A DNA stretch of 64,000 nucleotides from Prevotella sp. 10(H) (GTDB lineage Bacteria; Bacteroidota; Bacteroidia; Bacteroidales; Dysgonomonadaceae): contig NZ_JOMI01000007.1 of NCBI RefSeq assembly GCF_000711235.1, positions 806,001 through 870,000 on the forward strand, written 5' to 3'. A program made the position numbers and the translations under genes. This document shows, one piece after another, positions 1 to 8,415 of this stretch; within the stretch, counting starts at the first letter, position 1; the number at the start of each line of letters is the position of its first letter. Below the pieces are notes generated by a model that worked only from the letters and a program-made list of their open reading frames with translations, did not search any database and was not told where the DNA came from.

Positions 1-18
1 GCTTTTGACAAAGTATAA
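1..18 (+). CDS. possible 3' end of leuD (partial)
   Basis: The first bases read in frame as Ala-Phe-Asp-Lys-Val followed by TAA, ending ten bases before the next gene. In Bacteroidales leu operons the gene before this second isopropylmalate-synthase-like gene is often leuD (isopropylmalate isomerase small subunit). Only five codons are visible, so the identity is an inference from order, not from sequence. Confidence 0.3.
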   Translation, partial: AFDKV

Positions 19-28
19 ATAATTTACG

Positions 29-1540
29 ATGATAGAAATAATGGATACTACTCTGAGAGACGGTGAACAGACATCGACGGTGTCTTTCTCGGCTCAGGAG
101 AAAATGAGTATAGCACATCTTCTTTTGGTAGATCTCGGTGTCAACCGTATCGAGATTGCTTCTGCGCGCGTCTCGAACGGTGAATTCGATACTGTACGAA
201 AAATAGCATCGTGGGCAAAAGCAACGGGACATATAAATAAAATTGAGATACTCGGATTTATTGATAAGGGGGCTTCTCTTCAATGGATAAAAGACGCTGG
301 ATGTAAGGTTATTAATCTTCTGACCAAAGGTTCCTATAAGCATGTGACCGAGCAGTTGAGAAAGACTCCGGAGCAGCATCTTGAAGATATCAGATACGAA
401 GTGGAAATGGCTCAAAAGATGGGTATCGATGTCAATCTCTATCTTGAGGACTGGTCGAACGGGATTATCAATTCCGAAGATTATGTTTACTATATGATGG
501 ACGGACTGAAAGACCTGCCTATCAAACGCTTTATGCTTCCCGATACTTTAGGAATTCTTAATCCGCATAGTGTCTGGCGTTGTTGCCGGAGGATGATAAA
601 CCGCTATCCGGATCTGCATTTCGATTTTCATGCGCATAACGACTACGACCTCGCTGTGGCTAATACTATGGTTGCTGCCGAAGTGGGGGTAAAAGGTGTG
701 CATGTAACGATGAACGGATTGGGGGAGCGTGCGGGTAATGCTTCTCTCTCGAGCGTGATAGCAGTATTCCATGATCAGCTTAAACTGGAAACATCTATCA
801 AGGAAGATAAACTTAATAAGGTCAGCCGTGTGGTGGAAAGTTATTCGGGCATTACTATTGCTGCAAATCAGCCGATTGTAGGCGATAATGTCTTTACGCA
901 ATGTGCAGGCATACATGCTGACGGCGACAATAAAAATAATCTTTATTTCAATGACTTGTTTCCTGAACGTTTCGGCCGGATACGTGAGTATGCACTAGGG
1001 AAACTTTCAGGTAAATCGAATATCCGTAAAAATATCGAGGCGCTCGGCATAGAACTCGAAGAAGAGGATATGATGAAAGTGACCAACAGGGTTATTGAAC
1101 TTGGCGACAAAAAAGAAATAATAACACAGGAGGACCTCCCATATATTATTTCGGACGTATTAAAGAATAATGAGAAGGAAAAACGGATAAAAATTCTTTC
1201 CTTTGCATTTGTACTTACTAAAGGTTTGCGCCCTACGGCAACCGTTAAGATAGAGATAGACGGGCAGGAACATGAATGGACAGCACCGGGAGACGGACAG
1301 TACCATGCATTTTCGAAAGCGTTGTATAAGATATATAACCGCTTGAATAAACCTGTTCCGACACTGACTAACTATGCCGTATATATCCCACCGGGTGGTC
1401 GTACCGATGCTTTGGTACAGACCGTTATTACCTGGGAATTCAACGGCAAAAGCTTTAAGACCAGAGGACTCGATGCCGACCAGACGGAAGCGGCTGTAAA
1501 AGCAACGGAAAAAATGCTTAACATGATAGAGGAAATGTAA
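29..1540 (+). CDS. 2-isopropylmalate synthase family protein (LeuA/CimA type)
   Basis: The protein is an HMGL-like TIM-barrel Claisen condensation enzyme of 503 residues. The N-terminal DTTLRDGEQ motif (residues 6-14) carries the metal-binding Asp and catalytic Arg. The metal pair is FHAHND (His201, His203), followed by NGLGERAGN (229-237). The last ~120 residues fit the LeuA allosteric dimer domain, including a GxxR-like glycine-rich stretch near PPGGRTDA. The expected reaction is acetyl-CoA plus a 2-oxoacid; 2-oxoisovalerate gives 2-isopropylmalate, while pyruvate (citramalate synthase) cannot be excluded. leuB follows after 138 bp, so it belongs to the leucine operon. Bacteroidales often carry two such paralogues in one leu operon, and this would be the second. 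The ATG is the first in frame and directly precedes the conserved motif. Confidence 0.88.
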   Translation: MIEIMDTTLRDGEQTSTVSFSAQEKMSIAHLLLVDLGVNRIEIASARVSNGEFDTVRKIASWAKATGHINKIEILGFIDKGASLQWIKDAGCKVINLLTKGSYKHVTEQLRKTPEQHLEDIRYEVEMAQKMGIDVNLYLEDWSNGIINSEDYVYYMMDGLKDLPIKRFMLPDTLGILNPHSVWRCCRRMINRYPDLHFDFHAHNDYDLAVANTMVAAEVGVKGVHVTMNGLGERAGNASLSSVIAVFHDQLKLETSIKEDKLNKVSRVVESYSGITIAANQPIVGDNVFTQCAGIHADGDNKNNLYFNDLFPERFGRIREYALGKLSGKSNIRKNIEALGIELEEEDMMKVTNRVIELGDKKEIITQEDLPYIISDVLKNNEKEKRIKILSFAFVLTKGLRPTATVKIEIDGQEHEWTAPGDGQYHAFSKALYKIYNRLNKPVPTLTNYAVYIPPGGRTDALVQTVITWEFNGKSFKTRGLDADQTEAAVKATEKMLNMIEEM

Positions 1541-1646
1541 GCTAATAAGCTAATTATATAATGCGACAATGGAAGATTTAAATCTCTGGTAAATTAACAT
1601 ACTTAGTACTTGTATACTAAAAAACTTTTAACTGCCAAAAGGCTAA

Positions 1647-1667
1647 GTAACTCGTAACTTGTAACCA
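1647..1667 (+). repeat. heptameric tandem repeat (GTAACTY)3 in the leuB leader
   Basis: Three adjacent 7-mers, GTAACTC, GTAACTT and GTAACCA, lie 12 bases upstream of the leuB start. The same 7-bp register occurs upstream of ileS (40270-40290) and, degenerate, between fabD and rfbD (56778-56805). The function is unknown. Confidence 0.6.
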
Positions 1668-1678
1668 AAAAACAATAT

Positions 1679-2749
1679 ATGAAACTAAACATCGCAGTAC
1701 TACCCGGTGACGGGATCGGCCCGGAAATTATAGGGCAGGCTTTGAGGGTAACGGAAGCCGTTTGTGAAAAATTCGGGCATGAACTTACCTACGAATATGG
1801 TTTGGTCGGAGCCTCTGCTATCGATCAGGTAGGAAATCCTTATCCTGACGGTACTCATGAGTTGTGTATGGCATCCGATGCCGTATTGTTCGGAGCTATC
1901 GGCGACCCTAAATATGATAACGATCCTTCGGCTAAAGTGCGTCCTGAACAGGGATTGCTGGCTATGCGTAAAAAACTGGGACTGTATGCGAATATTCGTC
2001 CGGTAACAACATTTCCGTCATTGGTACATAAATCGCCTCTTCGTTCCGATCTGGTAGACGGGGCAGACTTTATGTGTATCCGTGAACTCACAGGCGGACT
2101 TTACTTCGGTCGTCCGCAGGGGCGTAGCGAAGACGGGGATACAGCCTATGATACATGTGTATATACACGTGAAGAAGTGGAGCGGATATTACATCTTGCC
2201 TATAAATACGCCCGTATGCGCCGCAAAAAAGTCACTGTGGTAGACAAAGCAAATGTGCTTTGTACTTCACGCCTATGGCGTCAGATAGCACAGGAGATAG
2301 AAGGACAGTATCCGGATGTTGAAACCGAATATATGTTTGTGGATAATGCAGCCATGCAGATTATCCAGTGGCCAAAACGCTTCGATGTATTAGTTACTGA
2401 AAATCTCTTCGGCGATATACTTACCGATGAGGCTTCTGTTATTACAGGTTCACTTGGTATGCTTCCCTCAGCTTCTATCGGTATTCATACATCTGTGTTC
2501 GAACCTATACATGGTTCATATCCACAGGCGGCAGGAAAGAATATTGCTAATCCTTTAGCTACGATTATTTCAGCTGCTCTGATGTTTGAATATGCTTTCG
2601 ACTTACATAAAGAAGGTGCACTAATCCGTCAGGCTGTGGCTGCATCGATGGATGCGGGTGTTGTTACAGAAGATATTGCCTTGAAAGGCGGAAAAATGCA
2701 TTCTACATCGCAAGTCGGGGATTGGATTGTAGAATATGTAAAGCAATAA
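1679..2749 (+). CDS. leuB: 3-isopropylmalate dehydrogenase
   Basis: This is the NAD-dependent oxidative decarboxylation step of leucine biosynthesis (3-isopropylmalate to 2-oxoisocaproate), acting in the cytoplasm. The 356 residues match the usual family length. Visible signatures are the N-terminal [10 protein letters not shown] nucleotide/substrate loop, the central [14 protein letters not shown] substrate-binding segment with the catalytic Lys, [12 protein letters not shown] with the metal-binding Asp residues, and the C-terminal FEPIHGSYP loop. It ends the leu operon and is followed by a strong hairpin terminator shared with the convergent gene. The 138-bp spacer to the preceding gene is long for an operon and carries a heptamer array, so a second internal promoter is possible but I see no convincing -7 box. 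Confidence 0.96.
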   Translation: MKLNIAVLPGDGIGPEIIGQALRVTEAVCEKFGHELTYEYGLVGASAIDQVGNPYPDGTHELCMASDAVLFGAIGDPKYDNDPSAKVRPEQGLLAMRKKLGLYANIRPVTTFPSLVHKSPLRSDLVDGADFMCIRELTGGLYFGRPQGRSEDGDTAYDTCVYTREEVERILHLAYKYARMRRKKVTVVDKANVLCTSRLWRQIAQEIEGQYPDVETEYMFVDNAAMQIIQWPKRFDVLVTENLFGDILTDEASVITGSLGMLPSASIGIHTSVFEPIHGSYPQAAGKNIANPLATIISAALMFEYAFDLHKEGALIRQAVAASMDAGVVTEDIALKGGKMHSTSQVGDWIVEYVKQ

Positions 2750-2771
2750 GAAGAGATCTTAGTATATAAAT

Positions 2772-2807
2772 AAAAAAGAGGTGTTGAGAATTCAACACCT
2801 CTTTTTT
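2772..2807. terminator. bidirectional rho-independent terminator
   Basis: A perfect 10-bp stem (GAGGTGTTGA / TCAACACCTC, loop GAAT) is flanked by A6 on the left and T6 on the right. It therefore works on both strands and serves leuB and the convergent DUF418 gene. Confidence 0.92.
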
Positions 2808-2813
2808 ATATTA

Positions 2814-4025
2814 TTACTCTTTCCTGCGCAGCGGTACAGGCTTTAGCCATGTCAGCATTCTCCATATCCATTCCATAGGGCCATAGTAGAAACGTTTTAT
2901 CCACCAGTTGCTGTAAAATATTTGAAATGCGCATACAAACAATGCTACAATTACTATTTGCAGGTAACTGCATTCTACTGCCATATTCAATCCGAAGCCA
3001 TAAAACAGGAATATTCCGATAAAAGACTGCGCCATATAATTTGTTACACTCATCCGCCCTACAGGAGCAATCTTATCCATTACTTTTCTACCCGATTTGG
3101 ATTTGTAATAAAGCAAAGTAAATCCGCTGACATATACCAGCAACATTCCTAAATTGGCATATGTCTGGAATAGCCCGATACCTACTTCGAGTGCAAAATC
3201 TTTCACACCAAACATAGGTAGAAGCAAAACGATAGCATAAAATACAGCAAACCATGCGAAAGCATAAGGCATCACCTTTTTACTGTATTTCACCATTTTT
3301 TCTTCGCTTTTGTGAATCCCGCTTCGTCCGATAAGCATGCCGAAGATGAAGAGCCCGGCAAGTTGCAGGTAACGGTATTCGTTGATAAACCAAAGTAGTT
3401 TTGCCGTTTGCCCCTTCACTGTATTGAAAGATAGTACATCCCAAAATGAGCCGTTTATGAAAACATTGGCAGCTTGGCTGAACAGGTCGCTCATCTCAAT
3501 ATTCAGCTTGTTGGGTTCGTTAGGCACATTATTATTCAGCAGGGAAACGAATTCCATGATCTGAGGTACCTGCAGAAATAAGATAGCGCCTAAGCCAATA
3601 AGCCATTTGGTAGGAACTTTATATAACGGGATAAGTATAACCCCTACGGTTGCGTATATCACGAAAAATTCACCCATATATATTAATCCGTTCAGGTATC
3701 CCAATATAAGTAATATGAAAAGGCGCCAGAGAAAACGCAGCCTGAAGTCGTAGCCTTTATCAGCCTGAGAATCCATTTGGATAAAGAAACTCAGTCCGAA
3801 CAATAAGGAAAAAATAGCATAGGCTTTTCCCTGAAAAATGAACCGGGCGACTGTATGTACCCCGTCATCGACAGACTGCCAGAAAGGAGAATCCAGAACA
3901 GGTGTGTGTACAAGATCAAAATGTTCTATACAGTGCCATATTAAAATACCGATAAGTGCGAGTCCTCTCAGCGCATCTATGCTATTGATACGTTTCTTAG
4001 GGATAATGGAAGATTGTTGTTTCAT
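2814..4025 (-). CDS. DUF418 (YeiB-type) multi-pass membrane protein
   Basis: An inner-membrane protein with about ten hydrophobic segments. The start KRINSIDALRGLALIGIL is the hallmark N-terminus of the DUF418/HGSNAT-like family, and the C-terminal half (FTLLYYKS, MSVTNYMAQS, then a WIKRFYYGPMEWIWR tail) is the DUF418 domain proper. The molecular function of the family is not established; acyl transfer or transport has been suggested from distant similarity. I chose the ATG at 4025 rather than the in-frame start at 4100 because a perfect -7 box (TAAATTTG, 4053-4046) lies between them and because homologues begin a few residues before IDALRG. The protein is then 403 residues long. It stands alone, convergent with leuB. 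Confidence 0.85.
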   Translation of the reverse strand: MKQQSSIIPKKRINSIDALRGLALIGILIWHCIEHFDLVHTPVLDSPFWQSVDDGVHTVARFIFQGKAYAIFSLLFGLSFFIQMDSQADKGYDFRLRFLWRLFILLILGYLNGLIYMGEFFVIYATVGVILIPLYKVPTKWLIGLGAILFLQVPQIMEFVSLLNNNVPNEPNKLNIEMSDLFSQAANVFINGSFWDVLSFNTVKGQTAKLLWFINEYRYLQLAGLFIFGMLIGRSGIHKSEEKMVKYSKKVMPYAFAWFAVFYAIVLLLPMFGVKDFALEVGIGLFQTYANLGMLLVYVSGFTLLYYKSKSGRKVMDKIAPVGRMSVTNYMAQSFIGIFLFYGFGLNMAVECSYLQIVIVALFVCAFQIFYSNWWIKRFYYGPMEWIWRMLTWLKPVPLRRKE

Positions 4026-4045
4026 GGTTTGCTTAGATTTAGTTA

Positions 4046-4053
4046 CAAATTTA
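4046..4053 (-). promoter_or_regulatory. -7 element of the DUF418 gene
   Basis: TAAATTTG on the minus strand matches the Bacteroidetes consensus TAnnTTTG and lies 20 bp before the ATG at 4025. It decides the start codon, because the longer frame would begin upstream of transcription. Confidence 0.6.
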
Positions 4054-4190
4054 ATCTGTGGTAATGCCAAAGCCGGATAAAATCCGGTCATAAAAAACAA
4101 AAATCAAGTCATTTACAGGTGTTTAAATAATAACTTTTTCTTTTTAACATCATCATTGCTGTTTTATTTAATTGTCTAGCCAATTTTTTA

Positions 4191-4198
4191 TACTTTTG
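4191..4198 (+). promoter_or_regulatory. -7 element of the CLC gene
   Basis: TACTTTTG fits TAnnTTTG and ends 19 bp before the ATG at 4218. I see no clear -33 TTTG. Confidence 0.55.
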
Positions 4199-4217
4199 CG
4201 ATGCAATTACGAGTGGA

Positions 4218-6014
4218 ATGGATTTTAACAAGCTATATAATAATTTTCTTGTTTGGAAAACAAAGAATGTAAAGGAAAAGCAAATGGTGCTGTTTGTGAG
4301 TTTCCTCATCGGGATATTCACAGCATTGGCTGCATATCTTCTTAAATCTTTGATACATCTTATACAGCATGTCCTTACCTCCAGTTTCCTGACAGAAGGA
4401 GCCAATTATATGTATCTGATATATCCGGCATTGGGTATCCTTATTGCTGGATTATTTGTCAGATATGTTGTCAGAGACGATATCGGACACGGGGTAACAA
4501 AAATATTATATGCCATATCGCAACGAAAAAGCTTTATAAAGCTCCATAACGTATATACCTCTATCATAGCCAGTTCTATTACTATCGGATTTGGGGGATC
4601 GGTCGGAGCCGAGGCACCGATTGTACTTACCGGATCGGCTATCGGGTCAAATCTTGGCCGATTATTTAAAGTAGAGCAACGTTATCTGATGCTTCTTATA
4701 GGTTGCGGTGCAGCCGGAGCCATTGCGGGTATCTTTAAGGCTCCAATTGCAGGGCTGGTATTTGTAGTGGAAGTACTGATGCTCGATCTTACTACCTTTA
4801 CTGTGTTACCTTTACTGGTAACATCGGTAACGGCAGCTACCATATCATACCTGACAATGGGTACCACGGCAATGTTCAGTTATGCGCATACCGATATTTT
4901 TGTTTTGGAACGTATCCCGATGGTAATCCTTTTGGGGATTTTCTGTGGTATAGTTTCCCTGTATTTTACCCGGACTATGAACTGGATAGAAGATATCTTC
5001 CGTAAACTTACATACTGGAAAAAATACGCATTGGGTGCAACAATACTTAGTATTCTGATATTCCTTTTACCTCCTTTGTACGGTGAAGGCTATGACACCA
5101 TTAATGCATTGATAGACGGTTCCAAAGATTATTCCGCATTGCTTGATAACAGTGTCTTTTTTCAGTTTAAAGATTATCGCTGGACTATAATTATTTTTCT
5201 CACCGGAGTATTGTTGATGAAAGTATTTGCATCCAGTTCGACCAATGGTGCCGGAGGAACAGGAGGGATATTTGCACCGTCTTTGTTTCTGGGAGCAATA
5301 GCCGGATTTGTCTTTGCATATGCCGCCAATAATTCCGAATTCAGTGAATATCTGCCGTTATTGCCTGAGGAGAACTTCGCACTGATGGGGATGGCCGGAG
5401 TTATGGCGGGAGTGATGCATGCACCTCTGACGGGAACTTTCCTTATTGCAGAATTAACAGGAGGCTATGAGTTGTTATTGCCTTTGATGATCGTATCTAT
5501 CTGTTCTTATGCCTTTATGAAGGTATTCGAACCACATAGTATTTATTCGATGCGTCTGGCAAAAAAAGGAGAATTGCTTACACATCATAAAGATAAGGCT
5601 GTACTTACACTAATGAATATAAACAGCCTGATAGAAACTAATTTCCAGACTGTACATCCCGAAATGACATTGGGAGAGATGGTCAAAGTGATATCCAGTT
5701 CTTCGCGTAATGTTTTCCCTGTAACGGATGACAGAAAACGTTTTATGGGTATTGTGCTGATCGATAATATAAGGAACATCATGTTCCGTCCCGAATTATA
5801 CAACCGCTTTAAAATTTCACGTTTTATGACTTCTCCGCCTGCCGTTATTGTGGTAGGTATGACAATGGAAAGGATTATGAAATTGTTTGATGAAACTAAA
5901 GCATGGAATCTGCCCGTGGTAGACGAGAACGATATTTATCTCGGTTTTATATCCAAATCGAATATATTGGATGTATACAGGGAAGTACTTGTGGATAACT
6001 TTGCTGAAGACTAG
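4218..6014 (+). CDS. CLC-family chloride channel / Cl-/H+ antiporter with CBS domains
   Basis: Residues ~1-450 form the CLC membrane core with many hydrophobic helices. Residues ~465-590 form two CBS modules (NVFPVTDD...FMGIVLI and NLPVVDEN...YLGFISK). Core motifs: the gating glutamate lies in GAEAP (130-134, Glu132), GGIFAPS is intact (349-355), and the anion-coordinating Tyr is present (Tyr443 in SIYSMR). The first filter motif, GSGIP in well-studied members, reads GHGVT (90-94). At the internal proton-glutamate position the sequence is VVEVLM, so Glu185 is kept but the next residue is Val186. Transport of halide across the inner membrane is the family role. Whether this one is a channel or an exchanger cannot be settled from sequence. 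It is monocistronic, with a -7 box just upstream. Confidence 0.92.
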   Translation: MDFNKLYNNFLVWKTKNVKEKQMVLFVSFLIGIFTALAAYLLKSLIHLIQHVLTSSFLTEGANYMYLIYPALGILIAGLFVRYVVRDDIGHGVTKILYAISQRKSFIKLHNVYTSIIASSITIGFGGSVGAEAPIVLTGSAIGSNLGRLFKVEQRYLMLLIGCGAAGAIAGIFKAPIAGLVFVVEVLMLDLTTFTVLPLLVTSVTAATISYLTMGTTAMFSYAHTDIFVLERIPMVILLGIFCGIVSLYFTRTMNWIEDIFRKLTYWKKYALGATILSILIFLLPPLYGEGYDTINALIDGSKDYSALLDNSVFFQFKDYRWTIIIFLTGVLLMKVFASSSTNGAGGTGGIFAPSLFLGAIAGFVFAYAANNSEFSEYLPLLPEENFALMGMAGVMAGVMHAPLTGTFLIAELTGGYELLLPLMIVSICSYAFMKVFEPHSIYSMRLAKKGELLTHHKDKAVLTLMNINSLIETNFQTVHPEMTLGEMVKVISSSSRNVFPVTDDRKRFMGIVLIDNIRNIMFRPELYNRFKISRFMTSPPAVIVVGMTMERIMKLFDETKAWNLPVVDENDIYLGFISKSNILDVYREVLVDNFAED

Positions 6015-6088
6015 TAGATATTTTAATCTGATTTTCCGTTTTTAATCAAAATTATGAGAAGATATGAATTATCTTTTTCATACTTTTA

Positions 6089-6096
6089 TATCTTTG
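6089..6096 (+). promoter_or_regulatory. -7 element of the 73-aa membrane protein gene
   Basis: TATCTTTG, a perfect TAnnTTTG match, ends 29 bp before the ATG at 6126. Confidence 0.6.
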
Positions 6097-6125
6097 CTTA
6101 AGTCCAAAAAATAATCGAAAAGAAT

Positions 6126-6347
6126 ATGAAAGCATTTATCGGTATATTATCGGCTGTTATTATACTTACGGGTGCTACTCTTACAGTACTGGCACTCTGG
6201 GATATTCAGCCTATTTCATTAGGGATGGTATTGCGTTCGGGAGCAACGATCGCTATCATATGTATCACTTTTTTTATTCTGTGGCTTATCCGCATACTTT
6301 TTTTCAAAAAGGAACCTTTCAATGGAGACAAGAAGAATAGGCCATAA
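6126..6347 (+). CDS. small two-helix membrane protein, unknown function
   Basis: The product has 73 residues. Two hydrophobic segments (about 4-26 and 38-60) are separated by a short loop with Asp and Arg, followed by a basic, hydrophilic tail (FFKKEPFNGDKKNRP), which predicts an inner-membrane hairpin with both ends cytoplasmic. I do not recognise a family. A good -7 box, its own downstream hairpin terminator and a clean ATG support a real single-gene unit between clc and fmt. Confidence 0.7.
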   Translation: MKAFIGILSAVIILTGATLTVLALWDIQPISLGMVLRSGATIAIICITFFILWLIRILFFKKEPFNGDKKNRP

Positions 6348-6377
6348 AGGATAAACTGAGAAAGAAACTGGATATAC

Positions 6378-6447
6378 AATCTCCCGCAAAGACATAAGAA
6401 CCGAAGAAAACTTTGTAGTTCTGTGTCTTTGCGGGAGATTCGTTTTT
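6378..6447 (+). terminator. long-stem terminator between the small membrane protein gene and fmt
   Basis: A 17-bp perfect stem (6378-6394 with 6424-6440, sequence AATCTCCCGCAAAGACA) extends by a bulge and four more pairs (GAAC/GTTC). It is followed by CG and T6. The stem is longer and more GC-rich than the other terminators in the window. Confidence 0.8.
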
Positions 6448-6451
6448 TAAT

Positions 6452-6459
6452 TACTTTTG
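6452..6459 (+). promoter_or_regulatory. -7 element of fmt
   Basis: TACTTTTG lies 21 bp before the fmt ATG and directly after the preceding terminator hairpin. Confidence 0.6.
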
Positions 6460-6480
6460 TGACAAAGAAAATACATACTG

Positions 6481-7452
6481 ATGAATAAAAATGAGTTTAG
6501 AATCGTTTTCATGGGAACTCCTGATTTTGCTGTGGAAAGCCTTAGAGGACTCTTTGAAAACGGATACAATATAGTAGGTGTGGTTACCATGCCCGACAAG
6601 CCAGCAGGAAGGGGGCATAAAATCCAGTATTCGGCAGTGAAAAAATATGCATTGGAGCATAACTTGCCTCTTTTGCAACCCGAAAAATTAAAGGATGAAT
6701 GTTTTCTTAAAGACCTTAAAGCATGGAATGCAGACCTTCAGATTGTGGTTGCTTTCCGTATGCTTCCTGAAGCGGTCTGGGATATGCCACGTATGGGAAC
6801 ATTCAATCTGCACGGCTCTTTATTGCCTCAATATCGTGGCGCCGCACCTATCAATTGGGCTATAATAAACGGTGAAAAGGAAACAGGCGTTACTACTTTT
6901 TTCCTTACACATGAAATAGATACAGGAAAGATCATACTCAGTGAGAGAATTTCAATAGAAGAAACTGATAATGCGGGTATTGTGCATGACACGTTAATGC
7001 ATACAGGTGCAGACTTGGTGAAAAAGACAGTTGATCTGATACTTGAAGATAAAGTAAATGCAGTTGCTCAGGAACAGTTATATATAGATGAAAAAGACCT
7101 TAAGACCGCTCCTAAAATATTTAAAGAAACATGCCGCATCGACTGGAGTAATACTGTAACGGATATATATAATTTTATTCGTGGTCTGTCACCTTATCCG
7201 ACGGCCTGGACAGAATTGCAAATAGAAGGCAAAGAACCTGTGTCTGTGAAAATATATGCATCGGAAAAAATATCGGCTGATAATCAGTATACAGCAGGTA
7301 AGATAATGACCGATAATAAATCATCTCTACATGTGGCTTGTACCGATGGCTATATAAGTATCACTGAAATACAGCTTCCCGGAAAAAAGGCTATGAAAAT
7401 TGATGAACTGCTTCGCGGATATAAATTTGAAGAAGGTTCATATTTTAAGTAA
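6481..7452 (+). CDS. fmt: methionyl-tRNA formyltransferase
   Basis: The enzyme formylates Met-tRNAfMet using 10-formyl-THF in the cytoplasm to supply initiator tRNA. The 323 residues agree with the family. The N-terminal formyltransferase domain carries RIVFMGTPDFAV at the start and the catalytic FNLHGSLLPQYRGAAPINWAI region (Asn109, His111). The conserved Asp is Asp147 in THEIDTGKI. The C-terminal OB-like tRNA-binding domain runs from about residue 215 (IDWSNTVTDIYNFIRGLSPYP). No def or rsm genes lie next to it here; it forms its own transcription unit between a hairpin terminator and the next promoter. Confidence 0.96.
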   Translation: MNKNEFRIVFMGTPDFAVESLRGLFENGYNIVGVVTMPDKPAGRGHKIQYSAVKKYALEHNLPLLQPEKLKDECFLKDLKAWNADLQIVVAFRMLPEAVWDMPRMGTFNLHGSLLPQYRGAAPINWAIINGEKETGVTTFFLTHEIDTGKIILSERISIEETDNAGIVHDTLMHTGADLVKKTVDLILEDKVNAVAQEQLYIDEKDLKTAPKIFKETCRIDWSNTVTDIYNFIRGLSPYPTAWTELQIEGKEPVSVKIYASEKISADNQYTAGKIMTDNKSSLHVACTDGYISITEIQLPGKKAMKIDELLRGYKFEEGSYFK

Positions 7453-7536
7453 AAAAGCTCGGTTTCTTTATCTATAGTATAGTAATGCAATTAGTTGCGT
7501 AAGAAAAGTAACAACTGTAGAAATAGTGCAAAAAAC

Positions 7537-7557
7537 GTTACTTTTGTTACCTTTTAA
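7537..7557 (+). promoter_or_regulatory. promoter block, copy 1 of a 21-bp duplicate
   Basis: The block contains the -7 element TACTTTTG (7539-7546). The whole 21-bp block, GTTACTTTTG...TTACCTTTTAA, is identical to 8382-8402 upstream of aroB. A leader of about 65 nt precedes the hydrolase start. Confidence 0.65.
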
Positions 7558-7621
7558 CAATATATGGTTAATAAATGTAAAGTGATATTTGCGAACAGTC
7601 TATTAAATCAATCGAATAATA

Positions 7622-8374
7622 ATGGATATATATAAATTGCGATTCCTTCTATTTCTGATCTTATTTCCTGCTTGTATGATGTCGTCACAAACAGAAAAGG
7701 AATCGAAGTATATTTTCAATATTTATGACCGTTCAAGAGAAAGGTTGATACCTTTGGCTATATATCCGCCGAAGAATAATATTGTTAAACCTGCTATTGT
7801 AATAGTAAGCCATGGCTATGATCGTAACAGAGGCAATGCATATCTGGATTATTCTTATATTTCCGATAGATTGTCTTCTGAGGGATATTATGTAATAAGT
7901 ATCCAGCACGAATTAGCCGATGATCATTTTCTGGCTATGGAAGGTAATTTATATAAAACCCGAATGCCTAACTGGCAACGCGGGGCTGATAATATTCTAT
8001 TCACTATCAATGAAATAAAAAAGATACGTCCCGATCTGGACTGGGAAGATGTAAGCCTGATAGGGCATTCCAATGGCGGCGATATGTCTATGCTATTTGC
8101 TACTCAGCATCCCGAATACGTAAAAAGAGCGATTTCTTTAGATCACCGAAGGATGCCGGTTCCATTGACAGATAAACCACGACTATTATCGTTAAGGGGT
8201 TGTAACTTCGAAGCGGATGAAGGAGTTTTACCTTCTGCAGCCGATCAGAAGAAATATTCAATACAAATAATACGTTATAATGATATAAAGCACGGAGATA
8301 TGGACGATAAGGGATCGCCTGCGCAACGCGATACAATATGCAGCCATATTCTTGAGTTTTTGAAAAACAGGTAA
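7622..8374 (+). CDS. alpha/beta-hydrolase fold lipoprotein
   Basis: A predicted serine hydrolase of 250 residues. A hydrophobic signal segment ends in LFPAC, so Cys18 could be a lipobox cysteine. The oxyanion-loop HG is in IVSHGYD (63-67), the nucleophile elbow is GHSNGG (148-153, Ser150), and a likely catalytic His is His224 in NDIKHGDMDD. It resembles the dienelactone-hydrolase/platelet-activating-factor acetylhydrolase-like group; the substrate is unknown. It should act in the periplasm or at a membrane surface. aroB begins 41 bp after its stop but has its own promoter copy, so the two may be transcribed separately or together. Confidence 0.8.
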   Translation: MDIYKLRFLLFLILFPACMMSSQTEKESKYIFNIYDRSRERLIPLAIYPPKNNIVKPAIVIVSHGYDRNRGNAYLDYSYISDRLSSEGYYVISIQHELADDHFLAMEGNLYKTRMPNWQRGADNILFTINEIKKIRPDLDWEDVSLIGHSNGGDMSMLFATQHPEYVKRAISLDHRRMPVPLTDKPRLLSLRGCNFEADEGVLPSAADQKKYSIQIIRYNDIKHGDMDDKGSPAQRDTICSHILEFLKNR

Positions 8375-8381
8375 AAAACCT

Positions 8382-8402
8382 GTTACTTTTGTTACCTTTT
8401 AA
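8382..8402 (+). promoter_or_regulatory. promoter block, copy 2 of a 21-bp duplicate (aroB)
   Basis: The -7 element TACTTTTG (8384-8391) lies inside a 21-bp block identical to 7537-7557. It begins 8 bp after the stop of the hydrolase gene. An in-frame TTG at 8389 lies inside this element and so cannot be the aroB start. Confidence 0.65.
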
Positions 8403-8415
8403 GAAAAAGAGCCGA

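Noticed and set aside
8389-8415. TTG start for aroB
   Set aside because: The TTG lies within the -7 element, so it would not be transcribed. The ATG at 8416 is in the right place for the family.
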